DNA of 64,000 nucleotides, from the NCBI RefSeq assembly GCF_047160095.1, contig NZ_AP038785.1, positions 1,922,001 through 1,986,000 on the forward strand, read 5' to 3'. This document shows positions 35,941-48,166 of this stretch, one piece after another (position 1 is the stretch's first letter; the number at the start of each line of letters is the position of its first letter). The DNA is from Rodentibacter abscessus. Its GTDB lineage: Bacteria > Pseudomonadota > Gammaproteobacteria > Enterobacterales > Pasteurellaceae. The translations under genes and the position numbers were made by a program. The notes beneath the pieces are model-generated. The model searched no databases. It saw only the letters and a list, made by a program, of their open reading frames with translations, and was not told where the DNA came from.

Positions 35941-35952
35941 GCTCTTTAACAA
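35941..35952 (+). promoter_or_regulatory. boxA antitermination element of the rrn leader
   Basis: GCTCTTTAACAA matches the Nus-factor boxA of enterobacterial rRNA leaders, about 105 bp after the -10 element. Confidence 0.8.
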
Positions 35953-36109
35953 TGTATCAGACAATCTGTGTGGGCACTTGTTGATTGACTTGTTTAAAAT
36001 AAATTTTAATTTTGAAGTCTTAATAAGTGCTTAACTTGAGATTCATTTTTACTTTACTTTTAAAGGTAAATAATTTTTAGTCAGTATTTATTGAGCGATT
36101 GAACTTTTG

Positions 36110-37643
<1,534 letters not shown>

Positions 37644-37726
37644 GTTAGAGACGAGCGATAACAAGTGTTCACACAGATTGGCTGATAGATTGTAGACAAG
37701 AGAGCACAGAAAATCGCATTACCCTT

Positions 37727-37803
<77 letters not shown>

Positions 37804-37887
37804 CTCTGAGAGTGAGTGAAAAGGTGTAATGGAAAAGGTTCATAAGCGGGTGTGGTATCTCTACACCGTTATGAGCAAATGATGAAA

Positions 37888-37963
37888 GGGGATATAGCTC
37901 AGCTGGGAGAGCGCCTGCCTTGCACGCAGGAGGTCAGCGGTTCGATCCCGCTTATCTCCACCA
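37888..37963 (+). tRNA. alaT: tRNA-Ala (anticodon TGC)
   Basis: 76 nt with encoded CCA. The acceptor stem is GGGGATA/TATCTCC (with a G-T pair), the anticodon loop TTGCACG, and the T-arm GGTTCGATCCC. It is the second spacer tRNA of the operon. Confidence 0.97.
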
Positions 37964-38322
37964 CTTATCATCGTTAAGTAAATTGTTTTGCTGGAAATCC
38001 GAAAGAAAAGAGAGCAAGGATAATAAGGATAAAGAGAAAAATAAGTAGGCGATACAGGTTTTTACCTAAGTTTATCTTATCCTGTCTTATATTTATTATC
38101 TTTCCTTTAAGTTTATTTAACGATGATAACTGAAAAAGATTATCTGACTGTTCTTTAACAAATTGGAAACAAGCTGAAAACTGAGAGATTTTTTTAAGTC
38201 TGCGAAAGCGGATAGAAGAAAGTCTGAGTAATAAAAATCTTGATTGAACAAAAGCAATCGAGTGTTTAGTTAGATTAAATAACAGCTAAAGTGTTTGGTA
38301 TTGAAAGCACTTGAGGTTGTAT
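37964..38322 (+). other. tRNA-Ala to 23S spacer with boxA
   Basis: 359 bp with no gene. TGTTCTTTAACA (38149-38160) is a second boxA. The last bases (CTTGAGGTTGTATAG, about 38311-38325) are complementary to ACTATACAACGCTCAAG after 23S (41215-41231), forming the RNase III processing stem of pre-23S. An imperfect inverted repeat around 38018-38105 (GATAATAA ... TTATTATC) has no assigned role. Confidence 0.75.
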
Positions 38323-41217
<2,895 letters not shown>

Positions 41218-41340
41218 ATACAACGCTCAAGTGTTTTTGTAGCGAACTGACTGAATGAGAAAGATAAGAGAGATTTTGGAGAAGATTTTTCGGCTTGTGA
41301 CCAATTGTTTAAAGAGAAAGAAGCAGTTATCGAAGGATTA

Positions 41341-41458
41341 TCCCGGCGGCGATAGTGCGGAGGTTCCACCTGACCCCATACCGAACTCAGAAGTGAAAAG
41401 CCGTAATGCCGATGGTAGTGTGGGGTTTCCCCATGTGAGAGTAGGGCACCGCCGGGTT
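41341..41458 (+). rRNA. rrf: 5S ribosomal RNA
   Basis: About 118 nt. The terminal stem pairs CCCGGCGGC with GCCGCCGGG-type sequence (TCCCGGCGGC ... ACCGCCGGGTT). The internal CCGAACTCAGAAGTGAAA and GATGGTAGTGTGGGG segments are diagnostic. Ends are approximate. Confidence 0.95.
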
Positions 41459-41469
41459 CAAACATATCA

Positions 41470-41503
41470 AGCCCCTTGGACGGATAAGGTTCAAGGGGTT
41501 TTG
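41470..41503 (+). terminator. Terminator of the rRNA operon
   Basis: CCCCTTG (41472-41478) pairs with CAAGGGG (41492-41498), followed by TTTTGTTATTTC. Confidence 0.82.
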
Positions 41504-41518
41504 TTATTTCACGACTAA

Positions 41519-41839
41519 ATTTTGGCTTACTTACTTTTTGCAGGTTCTTTGAGTCACTGACTGGGGGGAAAATGAATATTGAAAACCGAACCTAATGTAT
41601 CCTATCCTATTTATTTTTAATCAATCCCTTCTAAAACATCAACACGAACGAACGTATAAAAGTGCGATCAATTTTTTAGTTGAATCTAAAAAACCACAGA
41701 GTACACAATTTTTTAAAGCCGATAATGCTTTCTTATTTGTGAAATAATTGAAGTGCGGTCAAAATTAGCCGTATTTATTAGTGAGAAAAAATCACTTGAG
41801 TGATACAATCCATCAAATTTTTCATAAAGGATAACCCCA
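41519..41839. other. Intergenic region between the rRNA operon and yihI
   Basis: 321 bp, AT-rich. It contains one full uptake sequence (GAAGTGCGGTCA near 41751) and one with a single base change. A possible yihI -10 TACAAT lies at 41804-41809, preceded by a small palindrome ATCACTTGAGTGAT. No open frame or structured RNA is convincing. Confidence 0.5.
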
Positions 41840-42397
41840 ATGGCTCGTAAGAAAAAAACACGTCGAATTACGGATGTGATGCCGATTCGTAAAGCAGATA
41901 AGAAACCTGAGATGCCGAAACGTGCAGGTAAAAAATTAACACGTTATGAGTTAGATGCAAAAGCACGTGAGGAAAAGAAAAAACGTAAACATAAAGGTTT
42001 AGCATCAGGCTCACGTCATAGTATGCCGGAAGAAAGTGCTAATAAACCTCAACAAGTGGTTAAAGATTCCAAAATTGGCAGTAAAAAGAAAATCCCTCTT
42101 ATTGTGGAATTTGTAAATAAACCTGAAAAAGGCCAGGTTATTCCTGTGATGAAAACAGTGAAAAAGCAAGATCCAATGCAGGAGTTGGAAAATCTTGAAA
42201 ATAATGAAATTTTGAATGAATTGTTAGATGCTTTAGACGAGGGTAAAAGTATCAGTAAAGCTGATCAGCAATTTGTGGATGAATGTTTGGATCGCATTGC
42301 AGAATTAATGGAAGAACTCGGTATTAAAGATGAAGAAGAAAATCAAGATGATTTATACCGCACTTTTGAGCAGATCGATATTAATCAGTTTAGATAA
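41840..42397 (+). CDS. yihI: YihI, Der GTPase-activating protein
   Basis: 185-aa protein. The very basic N-terminus (MARKKKTRR..., with KKLTRYELDAKAREEKKKRKHKGL) and the acidic C-terminus (DEEENQDDLYR) are typical of YihI, which stimulates GTP hydrolysis by the ribosome-assembly GTPase Der. Its position upstream of hemN is the same as in E. coli. A DUF2489 gene starts 3 bp after its stop codon. AAGGATAACCCCA precedes the ATG. Confidence 0.92.
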   Translation: MARKKKTRRITDVMPIRKADKKPEMPKRAGKKLTRYELDAKAREEKKKRKHKGLASGSRHSMPEESANKPQQVVKDSKIGSKKKIPLIVEFVNKPEKGQVIPVMKTVKKQDPMQELENLENNEILNELLDALDEGKSISKADQQFVDECLDRIAELMEELGIKDEEENQDDLYRTFEQIDINQFR

Positions 42398-42400
42398 AAA

Positions 42401-42844
42401 ATGATTTTGACTATTACACTGATTTTTTCGGCGATCGTTATTATTGGGTTATCATGGTATGCACTGCGTTTGTTGAAACAATTAAAACAGCAGAAGCAAA
42501 CCATTTCTCAGGCTAAAACGGCACGCGCAATGCGTTTAAAGGAAAGCATTGAAATTATTGCAAAAGCAATGCAAACCAAAGAATGTAATCATTCTGAAGG
42601 TGTGATTCGCCTTGCGATGTTATTAATGCCATTCGGTAAAAATTTACAGCCTTATCCGGCAATGGCTGAGCTGTATGAAATTGTGCGGGAGATGCCGACA
42701 CACGAAGCACGCAGAGAATTGGAGAAAAAATTGCGTTTTCGTCTCGATTTTGAACGGGAAAGTGCGGAAGCCAGACTTGAACAAGGGATCATAAAAGAAT
42801 TACATCAATTATTAGATGATATAAAACAATTTGGAGAGCTTTAA
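42401..42844 (+). CDS. DUF2489-family membrane-anchored protein
   Basis: 147-aa protein with one N-terminal membrane span (about residues 3-22) and a helical cytoplasmic domain. The segments ECNHSEGVIRLAMLL and EMPTHEARRELEKKLR fit the DUF2489 family of unknown function. It is inserted between yihI and hemN, and its stop overlaps the hemN start (TAATG), so the three genes probably form one transcript. A link to ribosome assembly or heme synthesis is possible only by context. Confidence 0.8.
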   Translation: MILTITLIFSAIVIIGLSWYALRLLKQLKQQKQTISQAKTARAMRLKESIEIIAKAMQTKECNHSEGVIRLAMLLMPFGKNLQPYPAMAELYEIVREMPTHEARRELEKKLRFRLDFERESAEARLEQGIIKELHQLLDDIKQFGEL

Positions 42845-44211
42845 TGTCAGAGATTATTTGGGATAATACACTTATACAGAAATACAATCAGTCCGGCCCA
42901 CGCTATACCTCTTATCCGACGGCATTGGAGTTTCACGAAAATTATACTCATCAGGATTTTGTTGCCGCTGCCGAGCGTTATCCGAATCGTCCGCTTTCTC
43001 TTTATGTGCATATTCCGTTTTGCCATCAGCTTTGCTATTTTTGTGCCTGTAATAAAGTGATTACACGCCATCAACACAAGGCGGATATTTACCTTGATTA
43101 TCTTGAAAAAGAAATTATCTCGCGTGCGGAATTGTTTAAAAATAGAACGGTAACTCAAGTTCACTGGGGGGGCGGTACACCGACTTATTTAAGTGAAACG
43201 CAATCTGCCTGTTTAATGGCAATGTTAAAAACAAATTTTAGTATTGCAGAGAATGCGGAAATTTCTATTGAAATTGATCCGCGCCAAATTGAGCTATCTA
43301 TGCTCGATCACCTTCGTTCGCTTGGTTTTAACCGAATGAGTATGGGGGTACAGGATTTTAATAAAGATGTGCAAGAAGCCGTTAATAGAGAGCAGGACGA
43401 GAATTTTATTTCAGCCTTACTAGAGCGTGCTCGGGAACTGGGATTTCAATCGACAAACCTTGATTTGATTTATGGTTTACCGCTGCAAAACGTTGATAGT
43501 TTTATGTTTACCTTGAAGAAAGTGATTGCGTTGAATCCGGATCGTTTGAGTATTTTTAATTATGCTCATTTGCCGAGCCGTGTGCCGGGGCAGGCAAAGA
43601 TCAAAGAAACTCAGTTACCTGCTCCGGAAACAAAGCTCACGATTTTGCAAAAAACTATCGAAACCTTAGGTGAGGCAGGGTATAAATTTATCGGAATGGA
43701 TCACTTTGCCAAGCCGTATGATGAGCTGGCCATTGCTCAGCAAAACGGTGTGTTGCACCGTAATTTCCAAGGTTACACGACACAAGAAGAATGTGATCTC
43801 CTTGGTTTAGGCGTGTCATCAATAAGTTTGTTAGGGGATACTTATGCTCAAAATGAGAAAGATCTCAAAACCTATTATACATTGGTCGAAAGAGACGGTT
43901 ATGCTTTGCACAAAGGGCTTGTATTAACCGAAGAAGATTGTTTGCGCCGAGATGTGATTAAACAGCTCATTTGTAACTTTAAATTAGATTTTGCAGAAAT
44001 TGAAAAGCAATACAATATCCGTTTTACAGAGCATTTTGCTGAGGATTTAACCTTATTGAAACCTCTCATTGAAGACGGATTAATTCATTTAACCGCACAA
44101 GGTTTACTCGTCCCACCTAAAGGACGTTTGCTCATTCGCAATATTTGTTTATGCTTTGATGCATATTCTCGCGTAGCTGCAAAACGTCAGCAATTTTCTA
44201 GAATTATTTGA
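42844..44211 (+). CDS. hemN: HemN, oxygen-independent coproporphyrinogen III dehydrogenase
   Basis: 455-aa radical SAM enzyme that decarboxylates coproporphyrinogen III to protoporphyrinogen IX without oxygen. The iron-sulfur motif CHQLCYFC gives C60, C64 and C67. GGGTPTYL and the EIDPRQI segment bind S-adenosylmethionine. The length matches E. coli HemN (457 aa). Together with HemG in this window it supports anaerobic heme synthesis. Confidence 0.97.
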   Translation: MSEIIWDNTLIQKYNQSGPRYTSYPTALEFHENYTHQDFVAAAERYPNRPLSLYVHIPFCHQLCYFCACNKVITRHQHKADIYLDYLEKEIISRAELFKNRTVTQVHWGGGTPTYLSETQSACLMAMLKTNFSIAENAEISIEIDPRQIELSMLDHLRSLGFNRMSMGVQDFNKDVQEAVNREQDENFISALLERARELGFQSTNLDLIYGLPLQNVDSFMFTLKKVIALNPDRLSIFNYAHLPSRVPGQAKIKETQLPAPETKLTILQKTIETLGEAGYKFIGMDHFAKPYDELAIAQQNGVLHRNFQGYTTQEECDLLGLGVSSISLLGDTYAQNEKDLKTYYTLVERDGYALHKGLVLTEEDCLRRDVIKQLICNFKLDFAEIEKQYNIRFTEHFAEDLTLLKPLIEDGLIHLTAQGLLVPPKGRLLIRNICLCFDAYSRVAAKRQQFSRII

Positions 44212-44217
44212 TTTACG

Positions 44218-44245
44218 ATACCACCAAAATTTGGTGGTATTTTCA
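44218..44245 (+). terminator. Terminator of hemN
   Basis: ATACCACC and GGTGGTAT (44218-44240) form the stem around AAAATTT, followed by TTTTC. Confidence 0.75.
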
Positions 44246-44261
44246 TATTCTGGGATTCATT

Positions 44262-44809
44262 ATGAAAAAGCCTACTTTTTCTTGTTTACACTTACTATTT
44301 TCGGCATTTCTCATCCTGTTTTTGCAAATTCTTCCTCAAATTTGACCGCACTTAATGAAAATCAGTGCTTAGCATTGAAAGATACCGCTGTTTTAAACAC
44401 GGAAATTCAAAATGTGGAATGGAATAGGCTAAGTGCCGGTAGATAGATATCAGCGCTGACAGGTGGGGCAAAAAATACTCTACAAGCTAAACCTTATTGT
44501 ATTGTTGAGGGGGAAATTGCCGCACGTACCGGCGCAGACGGTAAGCATTACGGTATAAAATTACAACTGCGTTTACCGGAAAATTGGAACAGTAAATTTC
44601 TCTTCCAAGGGGGCGGAGGGAACGGTTTAGATGACTTCGATCCGTTGAGCGCCTTAGAACAATGGCATGATAACAATCAGGCACCGAATAGTTTGGTTGC
44701 GAAAAGTAAAACTTACCCGAATAAACAAATGCCGATTTGTGCTTATCCGAAGGTTGCAACTTACATCGGAGAGGATGAAAACAAAGCCGAAAGTTTTGAG
44801 TGTCGATAA
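44262..44809 (+). pseudogene. Decayed tannase/feruloyl esterase family gene
   Basis: Remnant of a secreted PF07519 esterase (intact members about 500-550 aa). Three lesions are visible. The start ATGAAAAAGCC has one A too few: with six A residues the frame would read MKKAYFFLF... and a complete signal peptide ending VFAN. An in-frame TAG lies at 44444-44446. After LQLRLPENWNSKFLFQGGGG the sequence jumps directly to DDFDPLSALEQW and the C-terminal CAYPKVATYIGE, so the catalytic core is deleted. The last segment is open to TAA at 44809. The single-base change could be a homopolymer error, but the stop and the deletion stand. Confidence 0.87.
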
Positions 44810-44865
44810 ATGAAAAGATGAACGATCGCAAGTGCGGTCGTTTTTTTATATGTTTTTAATGATTA

Positions 44866-44893
44866 AAAGTGCGGTGATTTTTCACCGCACTTT
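44866..44893 (-). terminator. Uptake-sequence pair, terminator of cysK
   Basis: AAAGTGCGGTGA (44866-44877) and TCACCGCACTTT (44882-44893) are perfectly complementary. On the minus strand the stem is followed by TAATCATT. Confidence 0.8.
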
Positions 44894-44913
44894 GAAGATG
44901 TGCGAAGTTTTGA

Positions 44914-45861
44914 TTAAACCTCAATGCCTTCAAATAAAGCCGTACTTAAATAACGTTCTGAAGCGGAAGGGAGGATTACAACAATCAATTTATTTGTAAA
45001 TTCAGGTAATTTTGCAATGCGATCGGCAGCTGCAACTGCAGCACCGGAAGAAATACCGGCTAAAATACCTTCTTCCGACATTAATCGGCGGGCGGTGGCG
45101 ATGGCAGTATCGCTATCCACCGTTTCTACACGATCAATTAATGAGAGATCTAAATTTTTCGGGACGAAACCGGCACCGATACCTTGAATTTTATGAGGGC
45201 CCGGTTTCACTTCTTCGCCGGCAAGGGTTTGGCTGATTACCGGTGATTCTGAAGGCTCGACTACCACAGATGTGATCGCTTTACCAAAATCTAATTTGAT
45301 TGCACGTGAAACACCGGTAATCGTACCGCCGGTGCCGGCTCCGGCTACCACGACATCGACTTTGCCTTCCGTATCCTTCCAAATTTCCACACCGGTCGTT
45401 TCACGGTGAATTTGCGGGTTTGCCGGATTCTCAAATTGTTTTAGCATCACATAATGGTCAGGATTGGCGGCAACAATTTCTTCTGCTTTCGCAATGGCAC
45501 CTTTCATCCCTTTCGCCCCTTCGGTAAGCACAAGATTTACGCCTAATCCGCGTAATAAACGTTTGCGTTCTAAACTCATGGTTTCCGGCATTGTGAGTGT
45601 GATTTTATAGCCGCGGGCTGCTGCAACATAGGCAAGTGCAATACCGGTATTGCCGCTAGTGGCATCCACGATTTCTTTTCCTTTGGTTAGAATGCCTTCT
45701 TTTTCTGCCTGCCATACCATATTGGCACCAATGCGACATTTCACGCTGAAGCTAGGGTTTCTACCTTCAATTTTTGCGACAATATTGCCTTGACCGAAAT
45801 TTTTTAAACGCACAAGCGGTGTGTTACCGATGGTGTAAGAATTATCTGCATAAATTGGCAT
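44914..45861 (-). CDS. cysK: CysK, O-acetylserine sulfhydrylase A
   Basis: 315-aa PLP enzyme that makes cysteine from O-acetylserine and sulfide. PLP binds the lysine in NPSFSVKCRIGANM (about K42), TSGNTGIALA binds substrate, and GAGTGGTITG binds the PLP phosphate. A longer frame starts at 45897, but the ATG at 45861 has an AGAGGG ribosome site and gives the family start MPIYADNSYTIG. It is next to the sulfate transporter gene cysZ, as in E. coli. Confidence 0.95.
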   Translation of the reverse strand: MPIYADNSYTIGNTPLVRLKNFGQGNIVAKIEGRNPSFSVKCRIGANMVWQAEKEGILTKGKEIVDATSGNTGIALAYVAAARGYKITLTMPETMSLERKRLLRGLGVNLVLTEGAKGMKGAIAKAEEIVAANPDHYVMLKQFENPANPQIHRETTGVEIWKDTEGKVDVVVAGAGTGGTITGVSRAIKLDFGKAITSVVVEPSESPVISQTLAGEEVKPGPHKIQGIGAGFVPKNLDLSLIDRVETVDSDTAIATARRLMSEEGILAGISSGAAVAAADRIAKLPEFTNKLIVVILPSASERYLSTALFEGIEV

Positions 45862-45961
45862 ATTTGTTCCCTCTGTACGGTTTTGTGTTGTCATCAATAT
45901 AGTTATAGCAGTGCTGATTCCATTTAAAAAATAGTTAATGGATCTATTTTATAACGAAACG

Positions 45962-46807
45962 CTATTTCACTATCTGATTATTGCCTGAACGGATATTTGT
46001 GCCACTGTTTCTTGTCGCAGGATGAGTAGATGATCCGCGGCGATAATCAAAATTCATATCAAAACGTAAACGCTCGCGGTAATTCTCTACCCACATTACC
46101 GTTGCACCACAAACTGCGACAGGAATGATCACCAAATTAATGAGAGGGATAAATGTACAGCAAGTGATTAAAGCCCCGAAAGTGAGATTTTGTGTACGTT
46201 GTTCACCTAAGGCATTTTTCATTACGTCAAAGGATACTTTATGGTTATCAAAAGGGTAGTCGCAATATTGAATTGCCATCATCCAAGCCGTAAATAAAAA
46301 TGTCAATATCGGCACAATGGTTTGTCCTACCATTGGAATAAAGCTAAGTAAGAACAACCCCACTATCTTCGGTAAGCTATACCATAGTTTTTGCCATTCA
46401 CGGCGTAGCATTCGCGGCACATCTTTCATTACATCTAACCAGTTGTCATTATTGATCGGTTCACCGGTGAGCATTTTTTCCAATTTTTCCGCTAATAATC
46501 CGTTAAATGGTGCAGCGATAAATCCGGATAATGTGGTGAAGATAAAATAGAACAGCAGTAAAATCATTCCGATGGAAAGCACAAGTAAAATCACACTTAA
46601 AAATCCTAACCAATCCGGTAGAAAACCCATTACCCAGTCAATCATCGTACTGACTTGGGAGATAAACAGCCAAAATAATCCGCTGAGTAATAGGATGTTC
46701 ATTAAAATAGGCATAATCACAAAGCGGCGTAGCCCTTTTTGTCTAATAAAATGCCAGCCCATCACAAAATAATGAAAGCCGGATTTAATTTCTTGTTGAT
46801 TCATCAT
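45962..46807 (-). CDS. cysZ: CysZ, sulfate transporter
   Basis: 281-aa inner-membrane protein that imports sulfate for cysteine synthesis. It has four hydrophobic regions and the conserved N-terminal GFHYFVMGWHFIRQKGLRRFVIMPILMN arrangement (checked piecewise), with LLAEKLEKMLTGE in the cytoplasmic loop. The open frame extends to 46903, but AAAGGAAAAAAA before the ATG-ATG pair at 46807 sets the start. The C-terminal tail after the last span (RRGSSTHPATRNS...) is somewhat longer than I expect and is of low complexity. Confidence 0.92.
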   Translation of the reverse strand: MMNQQEIKSGFHYFVMGWHFIRQKGLRRFVIMPILMNILLLSGLFWLFISQVSTMIDWVMGFLPDWLGFLSVILLVLSIGMILLLFYFIFTTLSGFIAAPFNGLLAEKLEKMLTGEPINNDNWLDVMKDVPRMLRREWQKLWYSLPKIVGLFLLSFIPMVGQTIVPILTFLFTAWMMAIQYCDYPFDNHKVSFDVMKNALGEQRTQNLTFGALITCCTFIPLINLVIIPVAVCGATVMWVENYRERLRFDMNFDYRRGSSTHPATRNSGTNIRSGNNQIVK

Positions 46808-46955
46808 TTTTTTTCCTTTTGGATATATCAATAAACTTAAAAAGTGCGGTTGATTTCGGCGGTGTTTTTGCCGTGAAATTCCCCGTCCTCCCTGTTTTTT
46901 CACCCCTTAAAATGTGGTAGCATTGACACAATTTTATTGCCTGTAAGGAGCAAAA

Positions 46956-47909
46956 ATGGATCTTAATACAATTTTGATTATTTTAGGGGTGGTGGCACTT
47001 ATCGCTCTTGTTGCGCACGGATTATGGTCAAATCGCCGTGAGAAATCAAAGTATTTTAAAAACGCAGCCACATTTAACCGCACTTTTACACAAGATCGGT
47101 CTGAACAAGATCAAAACATCGCTTCTTCGACTACGCAATCCGTTTCTCAGTCACAGCCTGCTTTTGAGCAAAATACACAATCGCCATCCTTTGATGAGCA
47201 ACTTTCCCCACAAGTGGATTCTCACGAAATAGAAAGAACGGTAGATGATATTAAAATTTCCATTCCAAATTCTACTCCGGTGCGTGAACCGATTCGTGTC
47301 GAATATAATATGAAACCGAGTCAATCTATACCAAATCCTGCGACAATGACACTTGAACAACTGGAAGCGCAAAGTAACGAATTTGACGGTATTAATTCAT
47401 CTTCGCCCGAATTGCGCGAACAACTTTCACAAATGGCGTTAGGCGAGTCAGATGAGGTGAAATCAGCCGTCTATTTTAATCAAGCACGTACGCCGGAAGC
47501 CTCGGTAGAAAAACAAACTTCAGGTTATATTCAGCTTTATGTGATTTCACCGCAACATCGTGAGTTTCAAGGTTCAAGATTGATTGCATCGCTTGAGAAT
47601 TTAGGTTTTATTTTTGGCAGCCATAATATGTACCACCGTCATTTTGATTTAAGCGTGGCAAGTCCGACCTTATTTAGTGTGGCGAATTTACAAGATGAGG
47701 GGCGTTTTAACCCATATAATGTTGATTTCACCACAATCGGTGTGGCGTTATTTATGAAATTGCCTTCGCCGGGAAATGCCTTGGCGAATCTTAAGTTAAT
47801 GATTCGTGCTGCTAAAACCCTTGCTGAAGAATTGGGCGGTTCCGTATTAACCGAAGATGAGCAAATTTTTGACGATTACCAAGAACAACGTTATCTTTCC
47901 CGCGTGTAA
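46956..47909 (+). CDS. zipA: ZipA, FtsZ-anchoring cell-division protein
   Basis: 317-aa division protein. The N-terminal membrane span (about 4-24) is followed by a basic stretch, a Gln/Ser/Pro-rich linker (about 35-170) and the C-terminal FtsZ-binding domain (about 180-317, with YIQLYVISPQHREFQG and FTTIGVALFMKLP). It tethers FtsZ filaments to the membrane. An uptake sequence is read as the peptide NRTFT near residue 42. It lies divergent from cysZ and upstream of ligA, as in E. coli. Confidence 0.95.
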   Translation: MDLNTILIILGVVALIALVAHGLWSNRREKSKYFKNAATFNRTFTQDRSEQDQNIASSTTQSVSQSQPAFEQNTQSPSFDEQLSPQVDSHEIERTVDDIKISIPNSTPVREPIRVEYNMKPSQSIPNPATMTLEQLEAQSNEFDGINSSSPELREQLSQMALGESDEVKSAVYFNQARTPEASVEKQTSGYIQLYVISPQHREFQGSRLIASLENLGFIFGSHNMYHRHFDLSVASPTLFSVANLQDEGRFNPYNVDFTTIGVALFMKLPSPGNALANLKLMIRAAKTLAEELGGSVLTEDEQIFDDYQEQRYLSRV

Positions 47910-47996
47910 AGCGCATTAATTTTTTACCGCACTTTTGGCTTTCGGCGAACTTTGCGTTCGCCGTTATTGTGTATATAAAAGTGCGGTCAGATTTTA

Positions 47997-48149
47997 CGGT
48001 ATTATGTTATTAGCTTCACATTTTATATCCAATATTTATTTGGGTAGGGTGCGTTAGCTTTGCGTAACGCACCATTTCATTTATTGGTGCGTTATGGCTT
48101 CGCCTAACAGCACCCTACCGATAATCTATGCGACTGTTACATAATAATG
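47997..48149. mobile_element. MITE-like element, copy 3 (long form, 153 bp)
   Basis: It begins CGGTATTATGTTATTAGC and ends GACTGTTACATAATAATG, the most diverged ends of the four copies. The core has two tandem hairpins (GGTGCGTTAGC-TTT-GCGTAACGCACC and GGTGCGTTATGGCTTCGCCTAAC). A perfect 8-bp direct repeat AGATTTTA flanks it (47989-47996 and 48150-48157). The right flank is 9 bp before the ligA ATG, and an in-frame ATG at 48128 lies inside the element. Confidence 0.87.
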
Positions 48150-48166
48150 AGATTTTAGAGAATTTT

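Larger units (their letters stand above)
35727..36109 (+). other. rRNA operon promoter and leader region
   Basis: 383 bp between hemG and 16S rRNA. It holds the rrn promoter and the transcribed leader with a boxA element. The short open frames here are not credible genes. Intercistronic leader pairing with sequence after 16S is expected but was not traced in full. Confidence 0.75.

Noticed and set aside
35834..36034. 66-codon open frame in the rRNA leader
   Set aside because: It lies within the transcribed leader with boxA and begins at the -10 region. It has no ribosome site or family resemblance.
38018..38105. Imperfect inverted repeat in the 16S-23S spacer as a novel RNA
   Set aside because: Pairing is broken and AT-rich. 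It is more simply part of the pre-rRNA spacer structure.
48128..48166. Upstream ATG extending LigA by 13 residues
   Set aside because: This stretch lies in the inserted mobile element and its target duplication. The downstream ATG gives the conserved LigA start.
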